Source: Prochlorococcus sp. AG-442-N17 (GTDB lineage Bacteria; Cyanobacteriota; Cyanobacteriia; PCC-6307; Cyanobiaceae). Taken from it: DNA of 64,000 bases. This document shows, one piece after another, positions 20,384-29,858 of this stretch (positions are counted from its first letter, which is position 1; every line of letters begins with the position of its first letter). The stretch covers positions 62,001 through 126,000 of the forward strand of contig QCPY01000001.1 in the NCBI GenBank assembly GCA_003212375.1, read 5' to 3'. The notes beneath the pieces were generated by a model. That model was not told the origin of the DNA, ran no database searches, and was given only the letters and a program-made list of their open reading frames with translations. Position numbers and translations under genes: made by a program.

Positions 20384-21439
20384 CTACTTTAATAGTTCTA
20401 CTGCTACGACAAGATTTCCTAATAGTCCGTTCAAAATATTTAGCTGTTCTTTGCTACCAAAGGCTATTAATACTTGACCTGGCTGAAGTATGAAATTACC
20501 TCCTGGATTAGTGAACAATTTTTCATTTTCTTTAATAGCTAATATTTTTGCACCACTCTTTTTACCAATTCCAAGTTCCGAGAGTGATCTTTTCTCTGCT
20601 GTTTCAAAAAGACTAATATCATTACTTAATTCAAATTCTTCAATTTCACATTCACTTCCTGCTAAAAGATCTAGAAAATCAATGGCTATTGGTCTTAAAG
20701 CCATTGATGCCATCGCTCTTCCTGCTGCTATATAAGGGCTTACAACTATACTTGCACCAGCTAATCTCAATTTGCTTGCAGCTTCTTCAGTTCCAGCTCT
20801 TGCAATTACTCTTATTGAGTTTCTTATCCCTTTAGCACTTAAAACAACATATAAATTTGCAGCATCATTAGGTAAGGTAACAACCAAACTTTTACACTTA
20901 TCTAATCCTGCAAGTTTTAAAGTCTCATCAAGAGTCGCATCGGCACAAAGTACTTCTAAACCATTTTCTTCCGCTATTTTTTTTCTATCTTCATCACTCT
21001 CTACAACTATTATTGGAATATTCTGTGTTTTTATTTGATTAGATATTTCCTGACCTACCCTCCCATATCCGCACAAAATTACATGATTTTCCATTTTTCT
21101 AAGAATTCTTTTAAAACGTAATTCATTTACTCTTTGAAAATAGCCGGATTCAAATAATCTAACAGCTTTTTGAAAGGTAAATTGAATAAAAATTAATCCG
21201 CCAACGATTATTAGAACAGTAATTATTCTTCCTTCAGGACTTAATGGTTGAACTTCTCCAAAACCAATTGTGGTAATTGTGATTAAAACCATCCATAAGC
21301 AATCACCCCATTCCCAACCTTCTGTAATTCGATACCCAATAGCACCTAAAAAAAACAGAAAGAATAAAGAATAAATAAGACCAAACCAAGGCCTTAAGTA
21401 GTCTTTAATAAAATAGAACTCAAATAATCTAAGCTTCAT
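20384..21439 (-). CDS. potassium channel with TrkA-N (RCK) domain
   Basis: TITTIGFGE selectivity filter; HVILCGYGRVGQEI NAD-binding motif; C-terminal TrkA-C-like region. Confidence 0.9.
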   Translation of the reverse strand: MKLRLFEFYFIKDYLRPWFGLIYSLFFLFFLGAIGYRITEGWEWGDCLWMVLITITTIGFGEVQPLSPEGRIITVLIIVGGLIFIQFTFQKAVRLFESGYFQRVNELRFKRILRKMENHVILCGYGRVGQEISNQIKTQNIPIIVVESDEDRKKIAEENGLEVLCADATLDETLKLAGLDKCKSLVVTLPNDAANLYVVLSAKGIRNSIRVIARAGTEEAASKLRLAGASIVVSPYIAAGRAMASMALRPIAIDFLDLLAGSECEIEEFELSNDISLFETAEKRSLSELGIGKKSGAKILAIKENEKLFTNPGGNFILQPGQVLIAFGSKEQLNILNGLLGNLVVAVELLK

Positions 21440-21616
21440 ATCCCTTATTATCGTTAACTATTCAAAAATTTCAAAAAATTTTTCTATTATGTTCCTAAAA
21501 GTATTTATTTGTTCAAGTGAAATACATATTAAGCAGGATAATAATATGCATTTTCGTAGCTCTTTGCATTAAACAAATGCTCTCAGTTTCAGGGGCAATT
21601 TAATTTATTCTTTTAA

Positions 21617-21751
21617 TTATTTCGGCTCAACTTTTACTGATTCAATTAAAAAATCAGAAGCTGTTCTTAACCAATCAGCTACAGTAAGACGTAAATCAGG
21701 TTGAGAATAAACCAGTACTACAATAATTCCGACTAATATTACTTTAAGCAT
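21617..21751 (-). CDS. small conserved-looking membrane-anchored protein (44 aa)
   Basis: MLKVILVGIIVVLVYSQPDLRLTVADWLRTASDFLIESVKVEPK. Confidence 0.6.
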   Translation of the reverse strand: MLKVILVGIIVVLVYSQPDLRLTVADWLRTASDFLIESVKVEPK

Positions 21752-21836
21752 AGTATTTCAAATATTCTCTCGAATTAAAGCACATTTATAGGGTAAAAAG
21801 AACCTTAAATAAATAAAAATCAGACTAATTACCTAA

Positions 21837-22190
21837 TTATAATTTTTCTAATTGATTAAACAAATATTCTACTCTTCTTGAATTTACCCCTAAATCTGAT
21901 TGACCTAATCTTGCAGCAGACCTTACTTGAATAATTCCTTTAGATCTATCTACGTAACTTCTTAAATCTAGTTTAAGTATCTCAAGATCATCTGGAAATC
22001 TAAAAATTGCGCTTCTGCAAATACCTCTCCAGTAATTTTTACCACTCTCAATAACTTCAGTTCTAGGTAAAGCTTCTGCTAAAGATACTAGTTGAAAAAA
22101 TTTCTGATCAACATTTATTAGCTTCTTTTCCACTAAAACACTATTTAGGGGATTTGTTATTGGAGCAAGGCCTTGAGCAGTAAAAATCAT
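21837..22190 (-). CDS. DUF1499-like protein
   Basis: 'IIQVRSAARLGQSDLGVNSRRVEYLFNQL' is the DUF1499 C-terminal signature. Confidence 0.7.
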   Translation of the reverse strand: MIFTAQGLAPITNPLNSVLVEKKLINVDQKFFQLVSLAEALPRTEVIESGKNYWRGICRSAIFRFPDDLEILKLDLRSYVDRSKGIIQVRSAARLGQSDLGVNSRRVEYLFNQLEKL

Positions 22191-22309
22191 TTTATTAAAA
22201 ACTATTTAAACGTTCTAACTGATTTTTGATGCAAAGTGAGAGCAAAAAGAAAACTAATTTTCCTGAAACAATAAATCTTTCTGAATAATTTATTTATTTT
22301 AGATTTTTT

Positions 22310-22447
22310 TTAAAACTTCAGATCTTTGATTATCTTTTTTGATAAAGATGGTTGTCTATTCTGATTACTTTTCAATTTTTTTATCCAAAAAGAAACTCCA
22401 ATTAATATGAAAAGTTCAATAATAATTCCAATACCAATAATATCCAT
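22310..22447 (-). CDS. small single-TM protein (45 aa)
   Basis: MDIIGIGIIIELFILIGVSFWIKKLKSNQNRQPSLSKKIIKDLKF; start overlaps the stop of the upstream small ORF. Confidence 0.45.
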   Translation of the reverse strand: MDIIGIGIIIELFILIGVSFWIKKLKSNQNRQPSLSKKIIKDLKF

Positions 22448-22539
22448 TATTTTTTCTTTTCTTTTGTCTTTTTAGATCCTTCAATATAAGGAACAAGAAT
22501 ATTTAATAACCATTTTTTAAAAGACTTAATTGGATTCAT
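22447..22539 (-). CDS. small basic protein (30 aa)
   Basis: MNPIKSFKKWLLNILVPYIEGSKKTKEKKK; TAATG overlap with the next ORF. Confidence 0.4.
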   Translation of the reverse strand: MNPIKSFKKWLLNILVPYIEGSKKTKEKKK

Positions 22540-22542
22540 TAT

Positions 22543-22920
22543 TTACTTATCCTTGCTCCACAAACTTCTTCCCTTAATAAGATCCTCTATGTTAGGCCAA
22601 GCTGCTATTAATTCCTTAAGAGCTTTTCTATTAGGAGTATAGAAAATACATGAGAACGCACTAACTATATATAAAATGAACCAAACTTTATTTTCTGTAT
22701 AAGCTAAGAAGAACGAAAACATAAAACTCCCTAAAAAGAAAAAGAAAAGTAATCTATTTATAATTTCAAGAGGAGTTCTTTTTAACTTATAAAATGTTTT
22801 GTTTTTTATATCAATATCTTGTCCATATTTATTTTCGTAAGAACTAATTATTTCTTCCTCGAGAATCTCCTCATAATCTAGCTTAGAAGTGGAGTTAGAA
22901 GTATTTTTCATACTACCCAT
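22543..22920 (-). CDS. hypothetical membrane protein, two TM segments
   Basis: 125-aa ORF, FFFFLGSFMFSFFLAY and FILYIVSAFSCIFY. Confidence 0.6.
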   Translation of the reverse strand: MGSMKNTSNSTSKLDYEEILEEEIISSYENKYGQDIDIKNKTFYKLKRTPLEIINRLLFFFFLGSFMFSFFLAYTENKVWFILYIVSAFSCIFYTPNRKALKELIAAWPNIEDLIKGRSLWSKDK

Positions 22921-23203
22921 AAACTTTTTATCAAACTTTTATATCTATTGAATATTATAAATCTTTGTAAGAAAAAACTTAAGTCAAAATTTTATATGAA
23001 TCTAATTAGACAAAAAGATCATGTTTTTGAAAATACTCAGAAATTGTTTTATTTATAAATGAGACATTACTAAAAATTTTCTTTTTAATTTTTTCTATTC
23101 TTTTGATCATTAGTAATAGGTACTTCTTATTAGATTTTTAACAATCGAAGAATTGAAAGGCAATATCTTATCATCGAGTTAGGATAATTAAAATTTAAAA
23201 TTT

Positions 23204-23515
23204 ATGCAAAGGTATTTAATCTCTTATGAATTTACAGATGGAGAAGATCAAGAAGAAGGTGGAGAGATGCTTATTAATTGGTATGAATCAGGTGGTCCTC
23301 AAAATAGGCCTGAAAACTACGAAGTGCATTCGTGGATCTTCATGGTTCAAAATGGCATTGGTCATTCCGTTGTAAGTGCGGATTCCTTAGAGACAATATG
23401 GAAACAGTGGCATCCTTGGAGAAGGCTTATGGATATTAATATTCAACCTTGTTTGGATCTAGATGAAACTGTGTCTTTATTTAAAAAGCAAAAAATGAAT
23501 ACTCGTATAGATTAA
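23204..23515 (+). CDS. DUF3303-like protein
   Basis: MQRYLISYEFTDGEDQEEGGEMLINWYESGG...; compact conserved-looking protein. Confidence 0.55.
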   Translation: MQRYLISYEFTDGEDQEEGGEMLINWYESGGPQNRPENYEVHSWIFMVQNGIGHSVVSADSLETIWKQWHPWRRLMDINIQPCLDLDETVSLFKKQKMNTRID

Positions 23516-23610
23516 AAAGTCTATAGAGTATTTTTTTTAGTTATCTTTTAGTAGCCATCAATACTCCAAGCTTGCTTAACTGCGTTAAAAAGGAGCAAGA
23601 ATAATTTTCT

Positions 23611-23805
23611 ATGATGTTTGATTCTTATCACATTTACTTTAAAGGAGAAATTCTCTTTAAAAATCTAAGTAAAGATGAATTTGAATTTGTATGGGGTAAA
23701 CTTTACACTTCATACATAAATGCTCTAAATGACGAACTTACTTTTGAGATAATTAGTGAAAGCAGCGTTAAAGAGTCCGTTCATGATTTAGAACCTTCAT
23801 ATTGA
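23611..23805 (+). CDS. hypothetical small protein
   Basis: 64-aa ORF with codon usage similar to neighbours. Confidence 0.5.
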   Translation: MMFDSYHIYFKGEILFKNLSKDEFEFVWGKLYTSYINALNDELTFEIISESSVKESVHDLEPSY

Positions 23806-24064
23806 TTTAAAAACTAAAAATTAATAATAAAAGTGAAAGTTTTTTCTACAATTTGCAATATATTTTTCTTCCTTGCTGATATAAAGTTTATATTCTTGAC
23901 TTCTTTCTAAGTATTCAAATTACAAATTTAAATAAATTCATTGCCTTTGGAAAATGGTTCAATACCAATTTCTATAAAAAACGAGACTCCTGCCTTGCCT
24001 ACTGGCTTATCTTCTAGAGTAAATTACAAAAGTAGGAAAAGAATTTATTGGAATTATATTAAAT

Positions 24065-24301
24065 TCAATTTCCACCATTACAATATCTAACAGCCTGGGC
24101 ATTAGAACTGCCATTTTCTACTATTTCAACAACGCAACTATTAAAAACCTTAGATTGCTTTTTAACAGAGCAAAAACCAAACGCAATTGCCGCTAAAGCT
24201 ATTGCCGATACCAAATTTGAACCAAGTTGAATAAAACCATAAGCGATCATGATTTTTTTCTTACCGCCACATTTTTTTAATTCTTTCTTCTCTTCTGACA
24301 T
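24065..24301 (-). CDS. hypothetical small membrane protein with four Cys
   Basis: 78-aa ORF, TM segment plus C-terminal Cys pair. Confidence 0.55.
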   Translation of the reverse strand: MSEEKKELKKCGGKKKIMIAYGFIQLGSNLVSAIALAAIAFGFCSVKKQSKVFNSCVVEIVENGSSNAQAVRYCNGGN

Positions 24302-24659
24302 TTTTTTTTGATGTTGTTCAACTTAATCTATAAGAATTAATTTCATTCTGAAAAATAAGAACAGAGAGAAAACCGAATTTAAAAAATTTTTTAAAAAATA
24401 CTAATTTTAAAAATTTAAGAAATTTGTAAATAATTTTTTTAATAAAATTTTTATTTTGAAACATGTTCAAAATTAAAAACAAGTTTCATTGGCAATAATT
24501 TTCTTAAGAATCAATAATTTTATTTTTCAGATAAAAGTGATGATCCCATTGTTATTTCAATAAGTTTAATTAGTTTTTAAACTACATTTAACCTTTTATT
24601 GATGAAGTATTAATACTTAAAAAATAATCTATAAAACCTAGTTTTGAACATGATCCCGA

Positions 24660-24705
24660 AGAGTTATCCACTTTTTCAACCTTTTTCAACAGGTTTTTCC
24701 ACAGC
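24660..24705. promoter_or_regulatory. DnaA-box-like cluster in a long intergenic region
   Basis: TTATCCACt (24664) and TTTTCCACA (24695) in the same orientation, separated by the direct repeat CTTTTTCAAC CTTTTTCAAC. Confidence 0.45.
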
Positions 24706-24784
24706 ATGTAGATTAAATTCACTTTTCTATGTGCGAAATAGAATATAAGTATATTTTGTAAAAAATGTCACGCAGATTTTTTCT

Positions 24785-24973
24785 TTGATCGATAACATAA
24801 ATTTGAATTTTTTTACAATTAAATCTTTAATGACTGAAAAAATAATTAAAAAAGATTTAAATCCCGAATCCAAAAAAGATCATAAGAAAGCAAATCTTGA
24901 AATTCTTACCGAAGAAAATGATCATTTGCTTAAAAGCCTTAAAAGACCAGGGGGATCCTTCAGAGCTGCTTAA
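24785..24973 (+). CDS. hypothetical small protein; start possibly MTEKIIKK
   Basis: 62-aa ORF. Confidence 0.4.
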   Translation: MIDNINLNFFTIKSLMTEKIIKKDLNPESKKDHKKANLEILTEENDHLLKSLKRPGGSFRAA

Positions 24974-25278
24974 ATTTATAAATTTAATATTTAAATTTAA
25001 ATAAGTCTACTTAACAAAAATGAAAAAAATAATCCTAATAGAAATTAATTTCTGTAAAAATTTTGTCTAGTGGATTTAATTATTAACTTGAAGATTGAGA
25101 ATATAAATCATCAATTAAATAATTTATTACGATCAAACCGCAACAATAGCAATTAATCCTAGTTATATTAATAATATCTCTAGATGAGATTGGATAAATA
25201 TATTTTCTATATATCTTGAAATTTTAGACATTTTCTAAAACCTAACAATTTAACTAAGTTCAATACCTTCTTTATTCC

Positions 25279-25530
25279 ATGTCTACAAAAGAACTAAATG
25301 TAAATTACAAAAAGCTTTTAAACAAAGAAGATAAGGCAAATGGCCGAAAAGAAACTATTTCCTATTTAAATAGAGCTGCTAAACTCAAATCTAAAATCTC
25401 TTTATATACTAAAGTCAATTGCACCAAATGTAATGGCGTTGGTTACTTAAGAATCTCCTTAGCTGAATCAAGAACTTGTCTCTGCTGCTTTGGAAAAGGG
25501 TTTTTGGTTGAAGAGATTAAAAGAATTTAA
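25279..25530 (+). CDS. small protein with two CxxC motifs
   Basis: CTKCNGVGYL...CLCCFGKGF, DnaJ-like zinc-finger half. Confidence 0.6.
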   Translation: MSTKELNVNYKKLLNKEDKANGRKETISYLNRAAKLKSKISLYTKVNCTKCNGVGYLRISLAESRTCLCCFGKGFLVEEIKRI

Positions 25531-25552
25531 CTTACTAAATATTGTATTAAAA

Positions 25553-25708
25553 ATGAAGGATCTCATTCAAGCCCACAAAAAGATGATAAGAACAGTTAAA
25601 GAACAAATGAGATTATCAGATTATGGAATGTATTGGCTTGCTTTTATAGAGGGAGGATTAACCATATGGCTATTAGAACGAATCTTTTTTCACTGGTTAA
25701 AGTTTTAA
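25553..25708 (+). CDS. small single-TM protein (51 aa), re-started from the 25490 ORF
   Basis: MKDLIQAHKKMIRTVKEQMRLSDYGMYWLAFIEGGLTIWLLERIFFHWLKF; avoids overlap with the preceding CDS. Confidence 0.55.
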   Translation: MKDLIQAHKKMIRTVKEQMRLSDYGMYWLAFIEGGLTIWLLERIFFHWLKF

Positions 25709-25807
25709 AAGTGGATTTCAATTTTTTTAATTTAATTCCTATTTTTAACTAGTTAATTAATATCGATTCGATTCAAATAGTTGTAGGATGTTAAAAATAT
25801 TAAGTAT

Positions 25808-26035
25808 ATGCAATTTTTAGGTTTAATTTTACTCGCGGCTAGTAGTTGGTATCTATGGAAACTCACATCCAACTATCTCGATGAGCCAACAAAAAAAGAA
25901 CTTTTAAATAGTTTTAATGGTCTTAAAAACAAATTTCAAGAGAGTAAACAAAGTTTTTCAAAAGCAAAAATAAGCGAGGCTTGGGAAAAATATAAAGAGG
26001 AAGGCGGTGCCCTTTCTAGTAAAGATAAAAAATAG
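25808..26035 (+). CDS. small membrane-anchored protein
   Basis: 75-aa ORF, N-terminal TM; stop overlaps the GTG of the next ORF. Confidence 0.55.
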   Translation: MQFLGLILLAASSWYLWKLTSNYLDEPTKKELLNSFNGLKNKFQESKQSFSKAKISEAWEKYKEEGGALSSKDKK

Positions 26036-26289
26036 TGGAATATTTTAGTATCACAAGTTTTACTAAAGAAATTTCTAGAATTGACTTAATTGGAATTTTA
26101 GTAGGGCATTTTATATTTGCTATAGCTTTGACAAAACTTTTGGATTGGTCATGGTTAAAAAATTTAATGACAGAGGAGGATAAAATAAAGATGCTCAATA
26201 GTTACACATGGAAAGACTTGTTAGCTGATGGGGCAATAATTGCAGTAGTAATTGGAATTATTTTTCTCATAGTTAGTATATTTCTGTAA
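26035..26289 (+). CDS. small two-TM protein
   Basis: 84-aa ORF (GTG start) with TM segments. Confidence 0.55.
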   Translation: MEYFSITSFTKEISRIDLIGILVGHFIFAIALTKLLDWSWLKNLMTEEDKIKMLNSYTWKDLLADGAIIAVVIGIIFLIVSIFL

Positions 26290-26382
26290 ATGGATATAAC
26301 GTTTATACTTTTAATATTTTTATTGGCCTCGTTATTAATTTTTGCCGAAATTATTAAGTCTTCAGATAAATACCCCAAATAA
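26290..26382 (+). CDS. single-TM micropeptide (30 aa)
   Basis: MDITFILLIFLLASLLIFAEIIKSSDKYPK, starts directly after the upstream stop. Confidence 0.45.
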   Translation: MDITFILLIFLLASLLIFAEIIKSSDKYPK

Positions 26383-26484
26383 ATGTCAGAATTTTCAAGC
26401 AACTCATCATCAGGTTGGTATTTAATTGCAATCGTAAGTACAATTTCTTTCTTGTCTTTGATATATTTTGGTAAAAAAAAATAA
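26383..26484 (+). CDS. single-TM micropeptide (33 aa)
   Basis: MSEFSSNSSSGWYLIAIVSTISFLSLIYFGKKK, starts directly after the upstream stop; end coordinate approximate. Confidence 0.45.
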   Translation: MSEFSSNSSSGWYLIAIVSTISFLSLIYFGKKK

Positions 26485-26549
26485 ATTAATTTGATTCGTT
26501 TTTCTTCAAAATAAAAATTTATTTAATAAGCAGTTAATAAAAATTACAA

Positions 26550-27275
26550 ATGAAACGTCTTTTAGTATTACAGCATTTGGAAATCGAAGGTCCAGGACTT
26601 TTTTATCATATAGCTATGGAGAGAAAGATGAATATAGAAATCTTCCGTTTAGACCTCGGAGATGACCTACCTAAAACTAATAATGACGATTTACTTTTAA
26701 TAATGGGAGGTCCAATGGGCATCAAAGATATTGGGAGCATAAAATATCCATGGCTTAAATCTGAGAGAAATTTTATAAAGTCAGAATTAAAAAAAAAGAC
26801 ACGGATAATCGGAGTTTGTTTAGGAGCGCAGTTATTAGCTAACGCAGCAGGAGGCGATGTTGAAATTTTAAAATATGGATCACCTCCAAAGCCTTTGCCA
26901 GAAATTGGATGGTCTCAAGTTTTTCCTAATCAATCAAACAATAACTTAAACAAATTTTTCGAAACTCCTTTTCATGTACTGCATTGGCATGGCGATAGAA
27001 TTTTACTGCCGAAAAATGCTGAGCTTATTGCTAGCAGTAAGCGCTGTAGAGAGCAATTTTTTAAAATTGGAGATTCAGCTTACGGATTACAATTCCACAT
27101 AGAGTCAAGTAAAGAAATGACCGAAAGATGGATAAATGAGGACAAATTATTTATAAAAAAAGGATTAGGAGCCAAGGGTCAGGAAATTCTAAGGGAGGAA
27201 GATAAACAATTTGGGGAAAAAACATTCGTAAAGAGAAAGTTTTTCATAAATAAGCTTTTTAACTTACTAAATTAA
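26550..27275 (+). CDS. class I glutamine amidotransferase domain protein
   Basis: GVCLGAQLLA nucleophile motif, LQFHIE catalytic His/Glu. Confidence 0.88.
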   Translation: MKRLLVLQHLEIEGPGLFYHIAMERKMNIEIFRLDLGDDLPKTNNDDLLLIMGGPMGIKDIGSIKYPWLKSERNFIKSELKKKTRIIGVCLGAQLLANAAGGDVEILKYGSPPKPLPEIGWSQVFPNQSNNNLNKFFETPFHVLHWHGDRILLPKNAELIASSKRCREQFFKIGDSAYGLQFHIESSKEMTERWINEDKLFIKKGLGAKGQEILREEDKQFGEKTFVKRKFFINKLFNLLN

Positions 27276-27283
27276 CAAAAAAA

Positions 27284-27320
27284 AACTCAGGATCTTCTTG
27301 AGATACTGAGTCTTTATTTT
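27284..27320 (+). terminator. rho-independent terminator
   Basis: ACTCAGgATCT-tcttg-AGATaCTGAGT followed by CTTTATTTT. Confidence 0.75.
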
Positions 27321-27592
27321 AAATCAGAATTTACTATATAAATCTATTAATGATAAAACCCTTGTTTTTTATTAAAGAATAAGAGACCAATGAGCAGGTT
27401 GAAGATACTGATTTCACGGCCTCTTTCGTAACCGTAATTTTCGGTAGATACGACAATGAATCACCTCCTTTACTAATATTTTCCTTAACATAACTACAAT
27501 GATTTAATAAAGAAACTAAATTAAATAAAATTTAAAGCTTTTTTAACAAATCAAATCTTTATAAAATTTAAGCATGAGCATTTAAGTAAAAG

Positions 27593-28258
27593 CTACCAAG
27601 GTAAAATCTCACCATTGGTATGCCAAAATGTACCGGTATTATTTTTATTAAGAGAATCAATACGTTTTAATAATCCGTTTACAGATTCTCTTGTGGATAT
27701 TCCATATTGTGTAAATCCAGTCATACGAGTACTTACTAATCCTGGATGCAAAATTGCAACATATATTTCATCTTTTAACAAATCTCTTGCAAGTGATTTC
27801 CCTGCCATAGACAATGCCACTTTAGACATCCTATAACCATAAGAACTGCCTGATGAATTATCTCCAATAGATCCCATTCTACTTGTGATAAAAGCAATCT
27901 TTGAAGATCTTTTTAAGAGACTTTTAAGAGATACCGTCAAAGAAAGTGGGCTTAAAGCATTTACTACAAATTGACGAATGATACTTTCTTGATCTAAATC
28001 ATCAATTGAATTAAATTCATAAATACCCGCATTATTAATCAAACAATCTAATTCGACCCCTAATAATTTTTGCTTCAAATTATTTAATGAATCTTCTGAA
28101 GAAATGTCTACATCTTCTTCAATTCTGACTCCTAAGTTTTTTAATTCTGAAGAAGCCTTTCTACATGTTGCAATTACTTTATCTCCTCTCGCAACAATTT
28201 GTTTGCATAATTCCAATCCAATCCCTCTATTTGAGCCTGTAATAAGGAAATTAGACAT
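27593..28258 (-). CDS. short-chain dehydrogenase/reductase (SDR)
   Basis: TGSNRGIGLELCK, NNAG, YRMSKVALSM catalytic motif. Confidence 0.9.
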   Translation of the reverse strand: MSNFLITGSNRGIGLELCKQIVARGDKVIATCRKASSELKNLGVRIEEDVDISSEDSLNNLKQKLLGVELDCLINNAGIYEFNSIDDLDQESIIRQFVVNALSPLSLTVSLKSLLKRSSKIAFITSRMGSIGDNSSGSSYGYRMSKVALSMAGKSLARDLLKDEIYVAILHPGLVSTRMTGFTQYGISTRESVNGLLKRIDSLNKNNTGTFWHTNGEILPW

Positions 28259-28362
28259 ATTCTTATAGAATTTTTGAATATTATAATTTCATAAGCTTTA
28301 AAAACAAAATCTAAATTAGTAATTAACAAAGATAATAGAAAATTTTTAGCTATAATTTATGA

Positions 28363-28626
28363 ATGTCTGAAAGCAAAAGTCCATTAAACCGAGTCTATAG
28401 ATTAATTGCATCTCACTCTTGGATGACAGAAAACGAAGCAAAAGTTTTGTTAGTAATGATGTATGCTTCAGGTACAAAGTCTTAAGGATTAGAAGGTAAA
28501 GGTTTAAACCAATTTATGGAAAGGTCATTAGAAAAGATGTGCTCAGATAACAAAGAAAATTTACAAGAATATCTTTTAAAAATTAAAGATAAATTTCCCA
28601 ACAACGAACTACTTTTTGAAGATTAA
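28363..28626 (+). pseudogene. small ORF interrupted by an in-frame TAA at 28483
   Basis: MSESKSPLNRVYRLIASHSWMTENEAKVLLVMMYASGTKS*GLEGKGLNQFMERSLEKMCSDNKENLQEYLLKIKDKFPNNELLFED; frame stays open on both sides of the stop. Confidence 0.5.
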
Positions 28627-28629
28627 TTT

Positions 28630-28833
28630 ATGGATATTTTTAATCAAGAAGTTTCTCAAGAAATAATAAGACTTACATGGAGAAATCCAGCTTTTATGGC
28701 TATTTCAATAGCATTGATATGGCTAATCCCTCAATTATTTATTAGAAGAATTTTGTCAAAAAATTATGAGAAAAAAAAATTAAAAAAGCAAAAAGATAAG
28801 ATTGGAAAACTTTACCCTAAAACTCTTAAATAA
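28630..28833 (+). CDS. small single-TM protein
   Basis: 67-aa ORF. Confidence 0.5.
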   Translation: MDIFNQEVSQEIIRLTWRNPAFMAISIALIWLIPQLFIRRILSKNYEKKKLKKQKDKIGKLYPKTLK

Positions 28834-28888
28834 AAAATTTTAGCTTTAAAATAAACTCACTAAAAGAATTTAAAGGAATTAAATTTTC

Positions 28889-29056
28889 ATGACGTATAAA
28901 ATTATAAGAATTGACGGTGAAGAAGATAATGTAACTTATCAAACTTTTTCTAATTATTCAGAAGCATATGATTTATTGGTTAAATTATATGGATGTGTAT
29001 GTTGCTCCGATGCTGATTATGAAAATAATAATTACTACGATATTGTAAAAGGTTAG
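28889..29056 (+). CDS. hypothetical small protein (55 aa) with CVCC motif
   Basis: MTYKIIRIDGEEDNVTYQTFSNYSEAYDLLVKLYGCVCCSDADYENNNYYDIVKG. Confidence 0.55.
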   Translation: MTYKIIRIDGEEDNVTYQTFSNYSEAYDLLVKLYGCVCCSDADYENNNYYDIVKG

Positions 29057-29072
29057 ATAAACCTAAAAATAA

Positions 29073-29291
29073 ATGAAAAAAGAAGGAAAAACTTGGGAAC
29101 CCAATTATGAACAAAATATTGGGATAATTTCAAGCGTTTATGGATTTATTAAAGAGGAACTTTTGGAACTCCAAGAAGCAACAGGATGTCCAGATACTTT
29201 TATTTACGATTTCTTAGGCAGAATCCAACATGAATGGCATCCAGAATCATGCAATTCATTAGCTAGAAATAACAAAAAAAATACTAAATAA
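29073..29291 (+). CDS. hypothetical small protein
   Basis: 72-aa ORF. Confidence 0.55.
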   Translation: MKKEGKTWEPNYEQNIGIISSVYGFIKEELLELQEATGCPDTFIYDFLGRIQHEWHPESCNSLARNNKKNTK

Positions 29292-29388
29292 TCAAACAAT
29301 TATTTCAAAAATCTAATTAAAAATTAATACAATTATTTTACTACTCGATTTTTTTTTAATAGTATTCAAAGGTTGAATTTAGTTAAAA

Positions 29389-29475
29389 ATGATTATTCGC
29401 GTATTGGGTATAGTTTTAATTCTTGGGACTATTGCATACTATGGTTTAGTTTTAACTGGCAATAGTAATCTTTAA
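29389..29475 (+). CDS. single-TM micropeptide (28 aa)
   Basis: MIIRVLGIVLILGTIAYYGLVLTGNSNL. Confidence 0.4.
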   Translation: MIIRVLGIVLILGTIAYYGLVLTGNSNL

Positions 29476-29502
29476 ACCTCCAGTTTAGTTAAAAGTCTTA
29501 AA

Positions 29503-29709
29503 ATGAGATGGCCTCCAACTAATTGCTGGACAGCACCAAAAACAATAAATGGTAATCGACATTATCAAGTAAAGTCATATGGAGGTAAATCTGACAAAAG
29601 ATGGGTAGATTTATTTCCGACAAAAAACAAAAAAGAAATTATTAGGATTTCTTGGACGACTTTAAAATCAACTTGGACAAGTGGGTGGTTAAGACTCCCA
29701 AAAGATTAA
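29503..29709 (+). CDS. Trp-rich small protein (TIGR02450-like)
   Basis: 7 Trp in 68 aa; ends 'TSGWLRLPKD'. Confidence 0.6.
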   Translation: MRWPPTNCWTAPKTINGNRHYQVKSYGGKSDKRWVDLFPTKNKKEIIRISWTTLKSTWTSGWLRLPKD

Positions 29710-29858
29710 TTAAAAAATTCTCAGACTTAAAACAAATTTATAAAATTAGATAAATTTATGATCTTTTGTAAATAAATATTATTAACTAATTTTTTGTAAA
29801 AAATCATACTTTAATAAAAATTTCAATCTTTTAATATTCACAAAGAAATAAATAAAAA

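Noticed and set aside
19411-21038. Plus-strand ORFs opposite pstC and the potassium channel
   Set aside because: Shadow frames of confidently identified minus-strand genes.
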